64,000 nt of DNA from Neocallimastix lanati (nom. inval.) (GCA_016946835.1 JACVTC010000003.1:2232501-2296500), one strand, 5' to 3'. Positions 14,299 through 27,523 are shown, counted from the stretch's first letter. Program-made: numbers and translations. Notes: generated by a model from the letters alone, not told the origin.

Positions 14299-14299
<1 letters not shown>
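14285..14299. repeat. LINE target-site duplication, left copy
   Basis: ATCATGATCATAATT, directly before the T-tract that is the poly-A tail of the minus-strand LINE. The same 15 bases recur exactly at 16921-16935. Confidence 0.85.
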
Positions 14300-14329
<30 letters not shown>

Positions 14330-16920
14330 ATAGACAGGGAAGAGAATACACTTCCAAAACTTTATTAAATTTTATTTTAAAAAATACATGTAGGTGAAAA
14401 GTACATTTGAAATTAAAAATAAAAAATTAAAAAATTAAAAAAAAAATAAAAAAAGCTCGAAAATACTATGTATTTCGGCAAGTTGTACTATGCGGGAATT
14501 TTTCCCTTCCTAACAAAAAAAAAAAAAAAAAAAAAGAAATAAAACCTAGAAGTAACATCTTTAAAATAGATAGTGTGGTGTCCACTAAACTCTCCCCGGA
14601 TTCATCATTTATTGAACTACTAGGGCAAGATTCATCCTTCGTAGAAATAGAATGATGATCCTGTATTATCATTATGCCTTATCAGTACGACGTCGACGCT
14701 CTTGGATTAAGTTTGGTATTTTGCAATACCTATCAAATAATAGCTCAAACGAACTACTTATGATAGGTATTGCACTTATTAAGAATTCCCGCCAAGCCCA
14801 CAATTTTTGGAACAGGTGACTCAGATGAACCTTTGAAAAGTAGTTCATTTAAATGTCTCTGTTCCCCACTGTCGAAATGTAGCTCATTTAAAAAAACTAA
14901 AGTCCCACCAAGAAGGAACAAGTATATATAATGATTGATATAATCTTCAAAATTAGAAATAGAGTCATAGGAAGAAAAGAAAGGAGGATTAAACGCTCTA
15001 ATCTTCCTAAGGAATAAAACATAGAGATCATCGATGAAATTTAAAGAATTCCATCGAAAAGATGTAAGAGCATCGCATTTAAAAATCTAATGTTCAAAAG
15101 ATTGTTTATCTTCGCCACAACAGGGGCAAGACTTGGGACAATCTTCTGAAACTCTACCCATTCTAATAGCAATAGTAGTATTGTATTTATTAACCACAGC
15201 GTAAACGTATAATCCACGAAAAACCCTAAGTTGAATTGGGGATATTTTAAGCTAAAGCATAATTATAGCTTTATTGTTTGAGAACTTATTACAATCGTTA
15301 ATTTTGACCTTTAATACCTTGAAATTTGGCAACTGATTTCCAGTAACGTTCTAAAATATCGTCATATTTTTCACATTTATATTTTTTTGATTTTTTTATA
15401 CAGTGTTCTAGATTCTTTAGTCCAGGAATAATAATGCATTTTTTGGGAATAGATTTAATAAGATCCTTTATAATACAGTTTGATTTACTTCATTTTGCAA
15501 ATGATTTAATCTGTAAGGCTGCGCAGATACCAACAATAGGAGGGATGCTTAGATCTCGAGATAAAGCATAAGTACTCACAGTGTAGAATTATGTCTAATA
15601 TATAGTCATTTGTTTTCTGAATTTTGTTTTTACCATTTTTAGAGAAGGAACCGATACACCAAAATAGACCAGTATTAATTAATGTTTGAATTCTGGCCGT
15701 TCTAGATTTGTTTGAACCAAGTAAAGGAGAATAATAAATTACTTTACTAAATAACAAAGGATTGAAGAACTTTTTTTTCTTGTATGCAATAGGGATAAGT
15801 TTATTTGAGAAGAAATGTGTAAATGAAAGAAGGGATTTTCTAACTTTAAAATGCATGTGAGATATAATATGTTCTAGTAAGAGATCATCAGAAGAAGGAA
15901 TACCAAGATAAATATAACTAGAAACTTTAGGGAATAGCATTCATTCCTAAATAGAAGGTTGGGTCACTATAGTTTGGAGGAGATTGGAAGTTCATTGGTT
16001 TTATAACCATAGTTGCACATTTTTCAATACCAAAAAGTCATTTCATTTAAATTAGCCGGTAATAAACATTATTAAATAAAGTTTATTCCTAGTCTAAAAA
16101 AAAAAAAAAAAAAATTTAAATTAGCCCATCTATGTACCTTTTTTAATAATTTTTCTAAATTTTTTTGCACTTGGAGCAATGAGAACAACATCATCAGCAA
16201 AGAGTCCACCACAACATTTTTTTTTCTTCCAATATTAACACCATCTTTTTTCACAATCATTTAATATATCATTGATGAATAAATTGTATAAGATCGGAGA
16301 TAATGGACAACCTTGACGAACACCTCTTTTAATAGGAAATTCATTTGATAACATTGAAGCAAAATCGAGCACGTGCTTTAGATGAAGTATATAAATTACA
16401 TAGAAAATCAAAACATTTACCACGTACTCCATAATGATATAGCTTAGTAAGAATGTTAAAAAATAGGAACTGAATCATAAGCTTTTTTAAGATCTAAAAA
16501 AGTCTAAATATGTGAATTTTCCTTGAAATTTTCTTCTTTGGCATATTTCTCTAACGGAAATGAATAAAACTAATGCATTCTTCATGGTTGCGAAAGCCAA
16601 ATTGTTCAGGTCTAAATGAAATTGTGTGAGAGTGCGTAAGCAGATATTCTATCTGTTATAATTTTTGAAATGATTTTCAGTCCAACCTTTATGAGAGAAA
16701 TACCTCGATAATTACTACAATCAGATAGGTCACCTTTCTTAGGGATTGATACAATAGAAGCTGAGTTCCATTTTTTAGGAAAAGACCCATTCCATATTTT
16801 ATTGAAAATCAATTTAAGACACTTTCCAGCAAGCAGGATGTGTTTCTAGTAATTCTTCATTGCAAAACAGAGCTTTGTAGAATTCAATCGGGATACCATC
16901 GGGGCCGGGTGCTTTGTTGT
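14300..16920 (-). mobile_element. 5'-truncated non-LTR retrotransposon (LINE)
   Basis: A 2.6-kb minus-strand LINE copy bounded by a perfect 15-bp target-site duplication. Its 3' end is the T-tract at about 14300-14329 (poly-A on the minus strand), followed inward by the terminal motif TATAGAC. Its 5' end is cut inside the reverse transcriptase, at the APGPDG block, as expected from incomplete target-primed reverse transcription. The endonuclease and any ORF1 are absent. The nearby copies at about 32440-33153 and 46515-46830 share parts of its 3' end. The clade was not determined; the RT and the cysteine-rich tail resemble L1-like plant/fungal LINEs with a zf-RVT domain. Confidence 0.9.
14820..16920 (-). 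pseudogene. LINE reverse transcriptase, degraded ORF2 fragment
   Basis: Reading on the minus strand, the RT blocks appear in order: APGPDGIPIEFYK (near 16900), FPKKWNSASIVSIPKKGD and CSNYRGISL (near 16780-16690), RQGCPLSPILYNLFINDIL (near 16330-16260), LFADDVVLIAPS (near 16205-16168). Then comes a C-terminal block YLGIP...SNKLIP...SPLLGSNKSR (15890-15700) and a cysteine region CPSCPCC...H...CDA (about 15150-15070) like zf-RVT. The blocks lie in different frames and are interrupted by stops, so this copy cannot make a full RT. An A-tract has expanded near 16095. Confidence 0.85.
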
Positions 16921-16935
16921 ATCATGATCATAATT
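16921..16935. repeat. LINE target-site duplication, right copy
   Basis: Exact repeat of 14285-14299, at the truncated 5' end of the LINE. Confidence 0.85.
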
Positions 16936-17406
16936 ATTATAATTATTAATATGATACTATTATATACTTTTCGTTACTACTGCCAGAATTAGTAGTAGTA
17001 CTTTGATTCTGTATTATTCATATCTGTGACAACAGTGTTGCTTACTTTACTATTTGATATTGGTTCATACTTGATAGTTAACATTTAAATGATCTATTCA
17101 TCATTCATTAACGACACAAATTTATTTAATATTTTCTTATTTATTCAGTTATTATTATTATTATTTTTTATTTTTTATTTTTTATTTTTTATTTTTTTTT
17201 ATTTTTTATTATTTTATTATTTTTTTTTGGAAGATTTATATTCCTATTATTTAATCAATAATACGATAAACAAAATTATATAGACATATATATATATATA
17301 TTTATAAAAAAAAAAATTTTTTTTTATTAAATAATAGGTTTAGTAGTTTAGTCTTATACAAATAAGTAAAGAAAAAAAAAAAAAAAAAAGATTGTACATA
17401 CATATA

Positions 17407-17437
<31 letters not shown>

Positions 17438-17530
17438 ATAAGTGAAATAATTATATACATATATACATACAATATACATATATAGATATAGATAAATATA
17501 TATATATAACTTTTAAAAATTCTAATTTGA

Positions 17531-17567
<37 letters not shown>

Positions 17568-17767
17568 AATAAAAACAAAAATAAATTTATTATTATTATT
17601 TTTTAATTTATTTAATACTATTATAATAATAATAATTTAATATTTTAAATGAATATAATAATATTTCTATTTTAAGTATATATCTTTATAAATGATGCTT
17701 AGGTTAATAATACGACATATAAATATTTGATAATATATAGTTAATCTATTTATCTATTTATTTTTAA

Positions 17768-17790
<23 letters not shown>
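16936..17790. other. Intergenic between the LINE and the CX9C gene
   Basis: Contains ATT and TTTTTA repeats, AT dinucleotide runs (around 17285 and 17400-17425) and poly-A/T. No coding segment was recognised. It includes the 3' flank of the minus-strand gene that ends at 17791. Confidence 0.5.
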
Positions 17791-17798
<8 letters not shown>

Positions 17799-18510
17799 TT
17801 GATTTTCCGGTTCTTCTTTCAATTCTTCTTAATTTATCACCAGCTTTAGCTCCTTCCTGAATAACTTGTGAACATAAATATAAAGCACGGAATTGTTCTA
17901 AACATTTTGATTCTGGATTTAATTTATTATTATTAACACAGGTATCATAGGCAATACTTTGTTGCTTACAATGTTTATTAATAAGTTTTAATAATCTTGA
18001 ACTGTATTATTATTTATTTATTAATTTAATAATTATTTGTGATAACATATACATATATATATATATAGACATAAAAATAATCAGATTTAAAATTTCTAAA
18101 TTGGAATTTAATATGAAACCAAAATTCATTTTGGAATTATATAATATTAATTATATCTATATATATATATCTAAGAAATTATATATATATATATAATTTT
18201 AAAGTGAAAAAAAAAATAGTATAATTACTTTTCTTCAGAACATTTTTGTACAGCTTCTTTTTGTTTTTTACAATCACAATCATATGAATTAGGATATTTA
18301 TCTACACATCTATTTTTTTTTTTTTTTTTAATTTTATTGGAATGGATTAAAAATGTAATGGATTAAAAATGAAATGGATTAAAAATGTGATGGATTAAAA
18401 ATGTAATATATATATATATTATTATTATTATTATTAAATAAAAAAAGGAAATAATACATTTAAACTGTTAATACTATTATTTTTTAATTATAAAAAAAAA
18501 TAATTTCATT

Positions 18511-18560
<50 letters not shown>

Positions 18561-18564
18561 TATA

Positions 18565-18654
<90 letters not shown>

Positions 18655-18737
18655 TATTTTTTTTTTTTTAATTACTTAGCAAAGGCTTTTAATTGTTTTT
18701 TGCATTTTTCAGCAACTTCATTAATGACACTTTCCAT
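17791..18737 (-). CDS. CHCHD5: Twin CX9C protein of the CHCHD5/Mic14 type (3 exons)
   Basis: Predicted 117-aa protein. Exons, in transcript order: 18737-18676, 18309-18229, 18001-17791. It has four CX9C motifs: Cys12-Cys22, Cys34-Cys44, Cys59-Cys69 and Cys81-Cys91, that is, two coiled-coil-helix-coiled-coil-helix units in tandem. This double arrangement and the length fit human CHCHD5 / yeast Mic14 rather than single-CHCH proteins such as Cox17 or Cox19. Such proteins are imported by the Mia40/Erv1 disulfide relay and reside in the mitochondrial intermembrane space; anaerobic fungi have hydrogenosomes instead, which may be the location here (inference). The basic C-terminus ends KLRRIERRTGKSRV. 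Intron 2 (transcript order) is ordinary GT-AG; intron 1 holds a 16-bp tandem repeat and a long ATT array. Confidence 0.85.
18341..18404. repeat. 16-bp tandem repeat, four units
   Basis: Four near-identical copies of ATGGATTAAAAATGTA inside the first intron of the CX9C gene. Confidence 0.85.
18512..18655. repeat. AAT array joined head-on to an ATT array
   Basis: (AAT)n to about 18555 is followed directly by (ATT)n to about 18655. The two halves can pair as a long inverted repeat. It lies in the first intron of the CX9C gene. Confidence 0.85.
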
Positions 18738-18741
18738 TATA

Positions 18742-18780
<39 letters not shown>

Positions 18781-19309
18781 ATTTCTAATAAAGATTTCTA
18801 AATTTCTATAAAATTTTAATTATATTTATTAAACTTTTTTTTTTTTTTAATTAATAAAAAAAAAAAAATTAAAATAATTAAAAATAAAAAAAAAAAAAAA
18901 AGATATAATTTTTTTCTTTTTTAACTCTAAATTAAATTTTTATATTGATTGGCTCTATATTGATAAAAAAAAAATAAATTGATTATTTTATATTATTATT
19001 ATTATTTTTTTTTTTTTTTCATTATTTTTTGATTTTTTTTTTTTTGAAGGAAAAGTTTTTTTTTTTTTTTAAATGTAGATTATATATGAAATGCTTCTTC
19101 TACCTTCACTATTATTAATATTATTATTATCTTTTTATTTTTTATTTTATTTTTTATTTTTTTTTTTTTTTTTATTTTAAGCTATTAATGTAATTAAAAA
19201 AAAAAAAAAAAATTCTAATTTTTGTAATTTTTTTTTTTTTATGAAATATAAAAATTCAATGGAAATATATAAATATAATATCTATAAATATATATATATT
19301 TTCATATTA

Positions 19310-19351
<42 letters not shown>

Positions 19352-19488
19352 AAATTATTTTGGCAAATATAAAACATTTAGAATATATTAAACTTTAAAT
19401 TGGAAATATTTCCATAAGAATTATAAAATATCAATACTTTTTTTTTTTTTTTTTTTAATAATAGAAAAAAAATATTCAGGATACAAGT

Positions 19489-19539
<51 letters not shown>

Positions 19540-21361
19540 TAGACTATATTAATAATATCTTTTGGAAAATATATATATATGTAGGCAAATATATTATGTA
19601 ATTCTATTTTGAAGCCAGCTCTTTAAAAAAAAAAAATTTTTTTTGCTTTAAATTTGGCCGTGGCTATAACTTAAGTATATGTATATGGAGTTGTTAAAGT
19701 TCATAAAAATAAGAACAGGAATATTTACAAAATTAACAATAATAAATTACTTCAATTATATGTATAATTTTTTTTTCTTAAAATATAATGAATTATTTCC
19801 TTTTTTTTTTTCTTAAACTTTTTATAATATTATGAAAAAAAATTAATTAATTAATTAATTAATTAATTATTATTTATGATTAGTTATTATTGTTTTATTA
19901 TTTATTATTATATAATATTTATTTATTTATTTTTTTTTAAATGACTCAGATTGAAAACTTTTAAATTTAGTCATTATATATATTAATTTTAATATATATT
20001 CAGACCTTGCATTTATGGTTTTTTCGTCATAGTCATATAGAAATTGTAGAAAAAATTTTCCAGTAAATTAAGTTAAACTATAAAAAAAAAGAGAATTATT
20101 CTTTTTATTTTTTTTAATTCAATATTTTTCATTTATTATTTTTTTTATTTCAATATCCTATCATTTATTTTATATCACTTATCGAAACTTCTTTTCTTAA
20201 TATTCATTATTAATATTTTTTTTTTGTTGATAATATTAACATCAAACTAAATAAAATTTTTGAAATAAAAAAAAAAAAAAAAAAAATTAAACAATCTCAG
20301 GAATTATTTAAATATTAAATCACAAATTCCATATCTAAAAAAAAAAAGTTTTTTTAAATTTTGGAATTTTCATAATTGGCTAAAAATCATCCTCTTAATT
20401 TATTGTTATTACTATTATTATAATTATTATTACTTTATTTATATCATTAATATTAATAATAATATTATTATTATACTATTTTTTTTTTTATTTAAATTAA
20501 ATTATCAATTATACTTATTTACGCTATGAATAATTTTTTCATTAATATAAAGTATATATTAATTACAATATAAACTATACATAGATAATGTAAAATATTA
20601 TTATTATTATTAGTTTACAATTTATAAATGTATAAAATAAAAAAATAAAAAGGAAATAAATTAATCAGATTTTTTTTTTTTTTCTTTTTTTTTTTTTTAT
20701 TTCTTTTATTTAGGAGTCCATATCACCAGCTTAAAAAAAAAATAAAAATAAAATAATAAGAAAAGATATCTCAAGATTAATTAATATTCAATAAAATATT
20801 TAAAATATTTCAATAAAAAAAAATAATGTATAATAAAAAATATATAAATCAAAAAAATAATTAATTCCTTATTCTATAATTTAAATTTAAAAAATACTTT
20901 CCAACTTTTTCATAAAATTTCTATTAAAGAATTTTAAAAGAAAATTTTTTTTCTTTTTCTTTTTCTTTTTATTTTTTTTTAAAATTTAGATAAATTATAA
21001 AAATATATTAATTTTTTGGCCAATAGAAATTAAATTAATAGACAAATAAAAAAAAAAAAAAAAAGAAAAAAAAAATATTAAAAATTAAAAATAATTTAAA
21101 TTTATTGCAAAAGAAAATTAATAAAAAAAAATATATATATATATGAATTTTTTTCTTTTTTTTTTATATATGTAATAAAAATCATTATCTAAACTTTTTT
21201 ATTTATTTATTTATTTATTATTTTTTCAAGAAATTTTACTTAAATAAAATAAAAAAATATAATGATATTTCTTGAAAAAAATTATTATATAGATTTTTTA
21301 TATGTTGAATTTATTCATTTAGTATACCATAATATATAATTTATTTTTAAAAAATTTAATA
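18738..21361. other. Divergent intergenic region between the CX9C and FIRRM-like genes
   Basis: 2.6 kb between two gene starts that point away from each other, so it should hold both promoters. It contains long poly-T/poly-A tracts (for example 19310-19349 and 19491-19537) and an ATTA array near 19840-19870. No further gene was recognised. A small exon-like patch at 20714-20733 is not supported. Confidence 0.5.
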
Positions 21362-21914
21362 ATGGAATTATCATTAGAAAAGGGTCAATTACTTAACAAT
21401 TTAAAAACTAATATAGAATGTGTTATTGGGGAAAAATCGGAATTTATAAATAAATTAAATTTAGCTATCGACAATGAAGATCTTGTAGAAGTTATTACTG
21501 TCCTTGAGTCATTTGAAAAAAGTGATATAACGAGATGCTTTGAAATTAATGAAATTTTAAAAAATATAATAATATCCTTTATATTAATATTACTGTTATT
21601 TTTTTATTTTTATTTTGTATATTAATTTGAAATTTTATATTTATTAAACTTAACTTTACAGTTTTCAATAATATATATATATATTTTAAATTATATATAT
21701 TTTTTTATTATTATTATTATTATTTTAATTTTTGGTTTCTTAATATACTCAGTATTCAACAATGAATTAGCCATTGAAAAGAAAATAGAGTTAATTAAAA
21801 GTTTTGTTAAAATAATACCAAATATAGAATTATCAAAAATTAATGTTCTTTTATTTTTTATAAAGTTACATTTAAAGGTATTTTATATAAATTTTATATT
21901 TATAATATTTTTAT

Positions 21915-21948
<34 letters not shown>

Positions 21949-22494
21949 TTTTAAGAGAAAGAAATTGAAATTTCATTTTAATATTAATAAAAAGTAACTT
22001 TTTTTTTTTTTTTTATTATTATTAATACTTTGTCAGGATGAGAATATAAATAATTCAGAGAACTTAAAAAATGAAAAGGACATAGAAAATTATATTAATG
22101 TATATAATATTAATAATTAAAAAAGAGAAAAAAGAAAAAAAAAAAAAATTAAAATTATATATTAAATTTTTATTTATAAATATTTATTAATTAATTATTT
22201 TTATTATTATATATAAACATTATATATATATATTATAGTTTTATAATACCACAAATTATTTAATAAAAGAATTTATTACCTATTATTATAAAAGTATTGA
22301 TAGTAATTCAGTAACCTTTTTAAATGAAATATTTGATAATGACGAAGTAGGAAATAATAAATTTAATGAATTTAATTCAAAAATATTTTTTGAATGTACT
22401 CAAACATTTATATTCCTTCAGGTATATTATACAACTTATATATATTTATATTACTTATATATATAATATGTTATTAAACTATTTAATATTGATG

Positions 22495-22531
<37 letters not shown>

Positions 22532-23049
22532 TTATTATTTTAATTCAAATACACATTTAATATTTGAAATTAGAATTGTAAAAATAATAATTCAAATTTA
22601 TCAAATTCAATTCAAAATAATATAAAGAAATGTTATTTTAAAACTTTGGAAATTTTAAATTCATATATTGAAAAGCTATCAGGAAAATATATTCAAATAT
22701 TTTTAGGTTTTAATAATTCTTCCGCAATATATAAAAATTATGCCAATGGTATATAGATATCATAAATAATTATTATTTGGTCCATAAAAATTTCATAACT
22801 ATCATAATAATTAATTTAAGAAATAACTAATCATATTAAAATTATATTATTATGGCTATTATTTTATCATATATTATTTAAAAAAAAAAAAAGTTTGTAA
22901 TCTTTTAATAACATTATCTACTATTTCTCCAAATGATTTTAAGCTCTTAAATTTAAGCTGGAAATACTTAATTCGAACATCTTGTTCTGAAAAATTAGTT
23001 GATAATATATCAAAATATTTTAAGGTTTTTATTATTATTATTATTATTA

Positions 23050-23089
<40 letters not shown>

Positions 23090-24448
23090 TATTTTTTTAT
23101 TTTATTTTATTTTTTTTTTATTTTTTTTTTATTTTTTTTTTATTTTATTTTTACTTAATTAAACTATATAACTATATAATAATAATTCTATATATTATAT
23201 ATATATATTTATATATATAATCTTTTAATATATATGCTTGTCAATTAATTCAAATAATATTATTATTAGTTGGATGAACCAATAACTATTTGTTGTGAAA
23301 ATATTAAAACATTTTTCGATAAAATTGTTGAATTTATACTGAATAATAATATAAAAGAGGTTCAACTAAAAAGAAATATTACTCTAATAAAGTAATATAT
23401 ACCTATATAATTATATACCAATATACCTATATATATATATTATTAAATATTAAATTTTATTATATTATATATACTTATATATAATTAGATTTTATTTAAC
23501 ACATCTACATTCATTACATATTAAACATTCAAATTATATATCCTTTTATTCTATCGATGAAACTTATCCTATTTTTAAAATGTAATTTATTATATAATTA
23601 AAATATTATAAATTATTAATAATAATTTTGATATATTATTTTTTTATTAAAAAATAACAATAATAATTAATAATTATATAATATATATATATTTATATAA
23701 TAGTTTTTTTAATCTTTGTTTATATATAAAATAGTAAGTATTTATTATTATTATTTATATGTATAAATATATATATATATATTTATATATTAATGATTTT
23801 ATTAATTATTATTTATCTAATTACCTTTTTATTTTTTTATTTTTTTATTTTTAATTTATTAATTAATATTTTTTTTTTTTTTTCTAAAGCCATTTATCTA
23901 TACTAGTTTTTAAATATGAAACTTTTAACGAAGAACAAAATAGTGCATTAGCTAGTTTGAATGAAGTTTTGTTACCAATTGATTTAATATTTTCACATTT
24001 TCTTTTAGCAAAAGATTTAAGTGATACACAAAAATTAAATTATATTTTATATTTTATTCGTTTTTCATATGTTGATATTAATATTAATAAATCATATGAA
24101 AAAATTCTTTCCAATGATGGTTTTTATTATTCAAAACTTTTACAATTTGATAGTATATTTCGTCTTTTTTGGCAATTATCGGAAACGGTTCAACAAAATT
24201 TATTAAATCCATTTTCTAAAATTGATTCAAGTGAAGTTGATGCTGTAACGGGAGATGAAATCAAGAGTTCAAGTGTTCTCTATTGCTATTTTACCTATAT
24301 TGATAAATGCCCTTCCAATATTATAAGACATAAATTACCGTCAGATGACGAAAGTAATGAAATATTAACATTAGATAGAACAATAATTGTTACGTTATCT
24401 TTGCTACCACATTATATTAACTTTTCATTATTTAATTTATGGGAAAAG

Positions 24449-24486
<38 letters not shown>

Positions 24487-24824
24487 TATTATTTATTATT
24501 TAATATTATTCATTATTATTAATTACTATTATTAATTATCAATTTATTTATTTTTAATTATTATTTATATTTATATTTATATTAATATTATTATTATAAC
24601 TATAAAAATGTATAAATTATTAATAATGATTATTTAATTATAGAATTATTTTTCATTATTACTTTTCTATGAAAATCAAATTATCCAAACAATTTTATGT
24701 GAATCATGGTGTAATATATTTAAATATTTGAATAATGATATTCAAGTAATTATTTAAGTTATATACTTAATATTATATATATTGCATAATTTTATTAATA
24801 ATATTAATAACACAAAATTATAAT

Positions 24825-24856
<32 letters not shown>

Positions 24857-24882
24857 TAATTTTTTATTTTATTTTATTATAT

Positions 24883-24972
<90 letters not shown>

Positions 24973-25626
24973 CTAAATAAATTCTTAAATAGATAAATCA
25001 TATAAAACAATTATATAACCTTCTTATATTATTTAAAAATACTTCTTTACAAAATTCAATTAAAACACTCTTATTTAAATTAATAAGAATCAATATACTA
25101 AATAGTAATAATGAAAACAACAACAATAATAGTATAATTAAGGAGCTATTTTCAATAACATCACATGATGTATGCAGTACTGAAGTTGAAAATAAATTAA
25201 TGATATTAAATTTATTAAATGCTGATGATTTATATTATAGAGATAGTAAAACTTATAAAATTGCCTTAGAAATATGGGAAGACATATTATGTCCTTTATT
25301 AGAACATCCAGATGAAAAAATTGCTTTATACGCTTTCAAAAAATGTTCATTACCTATAAAAGTAATTCAGAAATATTTAGATAATGATGGTATTTTATCT
25401 TTGTCACCTCAAGAAATTAAAAAATTACAAGATGTATCTATCGTATTACTTGGCAATTGTAAAACTGCTATACAGGCAGATATTAAAGAGCCTGTAAAAG
25501 AAGATGAAAAATTAAATGCCTATTTGGTATGATTATATATATAAATAAAAAAATGAAAAAAATTGAATAAAAAAAGATAAGAAAAGAAATAATAAATAAT
25601 ATATATTGTATCATTATTCTTCAACA

Positions 25627-25661
<35 letters not shown>

Positions 25662-26480
25662 GTGAAAAATTAAAAAAGAAAAGAAATGAAATGAAAATAT
25701 CAAGAAATTTATATTAATATTTAATTTACTAATTTATTTATTTAATATAATTTTAAGACATTTAAATCTTTGGAATCTTTAATTGATATATCTATATCTC
25801 TTATTTCAGAATATTTACCAGAAAATGTTATAAAGGTAAATTTTTTTTTTTTTTTTTTTTTTTAAAAAAAATTCATGTGAACCAATTATTTATTTATTTA
25901 TTTATTTATTATATATTTATAATTAATTACAATTTTTTTTTTTTTTATATGAAATATTTAAAAATTTAATTTTTTTTTTTTTTTGATTTTTTTTTTTTTT
26001 ATAACTATATATAAGATATTGGAAATAATTGATAACTGGCATTTTAAAGTTCCATATTTAAAATATGAATTAATACCACATGTGTCAATTATAAATTTTC
26101 TTTCTTCCTGTGGAAAAGTTGATTTTACTTTAAAATATATTGTAAATACTACAAACCTATAATTATAATTAATGATAATAATAATATAAATATAATGATA
26201 AAATCTTTTTATTTATTTATTTATTTATTTATAGTTTATAATTAATAATTTAATGTTGTTTTATATTTTAAATATTTTTTTTTTTTTTTTTTTTGTTTAC
26301 AGAATAAAGCAAGTGATTATTTAGTTTCACTATATCATACATATTTTGATTCAAGTAATTGGGTATTAAAACATCAAGCTTTTCTATCAATAACACAATT
26401 TGGTGTGGTAAATTTCCATTTTAATTAATAGTATTTTCGTTAATATATATTAATTAGAATTATTATATTGTTTTATAAAA

Positions 26481-26564
<84 letters not shown>

Positions 26565-27268
26565 TGATTTTTTAATCTTTATTAATATTAATATTATTAT
26601 TATTATTATTATTAAATGTTAAAGACTACAATACATTCAGAACTATTAAAGAAAATTGTGACGGAACCGTATCAACAACAATTTATTAATATAGTATCAG
26701 GAATACCAATATTTGAAAAGAATAAAAATGTAATTATTATTAATAATATTATTTTTAAATTATTAAATGAATTGAAATAAACATTAATGTTAAGAATACA
26801 TAAATATTTTATTAATTTATTTATTAATTTATTATTATTATTATTATTATTTTATTTTTTTTTTTTTAGATAAATATTTTATATAAAGAAGAAAGTAGAA
26901 ATAACTCAACAACTACAATAAAAGAATATGAAAACTATTTAGAAAATGAGATAAAAAAAGTTAATATCAAAATAAAAGATAATAATAATGATAAAACGTT
27001 AAAGGATAATAAAAATGAAAATAATGAAAATATATCAGATACTTTTAATTCTTCAAATAATCATAACAACAATAATAATAATAGTAATGATAAACCAACA
27101 ACAGAAATTCAAAAATGTATTAATTCATTAAATGAATGTATTCAATGTCTTAAACAAATTCAAAGAAATGATAATTTAGAATTAATTCCAAATAATGAAG
27201 TTTTTTCTTTAAAACTTCATATTGATAATTTTACAGATATTATTAAGAAACAATTAAATAAAAATTAA
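21362..27268 (+). CDS. FIRRM (C1orf112)/FLIP-like protein, 17 exons
   Basis: Predicted 1047-aa protein, mostly helical. Exons: 21362-21571, 21749-21877, 22037-22099, 22239-22421, 22574-22748, 22894-23024, 23270-23391, 23489-23581, 23704-23733, 23890-24448, 24644-24745, 24993-25526, 25758-25835, 26016-26141, 26303-26407, 26625-26729, 26870-27268. All phases agree, counting the first intron as AT-AC. Similarity to FIRRM rests on the C-terminal third: VPYLKYELIPHVSIINFLSS resembles the LPDYVRLAMLDFVSSLG block, and SNWVLKHQAFLSITQFG resembles RSWLLEQHTLEAFTQFA, followed by a conserved-looking helix pair and a final coiled segment; central FRLFWQL and SWCNIF blocks fit a HEAT-type fold. Animal FIRRM and plant FLIP bind the AAA ATPase FIGNL1 and control RAD51/DMC1 removal. 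An Asn-rich low-complexity insert lies near residues 930-975. I compared from memory, so the family call is probable, not certain. Confidence 0.65.
21572..21748 (+). other. Probable U12-type AT-AC intron (FIRRM-like intron 1)
   Basis: Begins ATATCCTTT, the U12 donor consensus, at a codon boundary. A branch-like TTTCTTAAT lies at 21736-21744. AC at 21747-21748 restores the frame (next codons S V F N N E L A); a second AC at 21759-21760 also keeps the frame and sits at a more usual distance from the branch. The AG at 21751-21752 would run into a stop from this donor. A competing GT-AG reading exists (weak donor GTGATA near 21522), so this call is less firm than the one in IFT172. Confidence 0.6.
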
Positions 27269-27479
27269 AATTTATTGTATTAATCTCTTTTTTTTTCTTA
27301 ATAAATTTAAATAAAACTATTAAAATTTCATAAATATTACTAATCATTGTATATTATATATATATATATATTATATTCTACAAAAAAAAAAAAAAATTTT
27401 TTTTAAATTTTTCATAATTTATTTATAGATTTAAAGAAGAGTAGGAATTAAAACCAAATTTTTTTTTATTCAAACAATG

Positions 27480-27523
<44 letters not shown>

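Noticed and set aside
20714-20733. Possible terminal exon (GAGTCCATATCACCAGCTTAA-like, after a good TTTAG acceptor)
   Set aside because: No upstream exon could be found to join to it.
23537-23546. Another ATATCCTTTT, a potential U12 donor
   Set aside because: It lies inside FIRRM-like exon 8, which reads on to a normal GT donor at 23582; chance matches are expected in such AT-rich DNA.
23957-24535. 192-aa frame as a separate gene
   Set aside because: It is exon 10 of the FIRRM-like gene, read on into the following ATT-rich intron.
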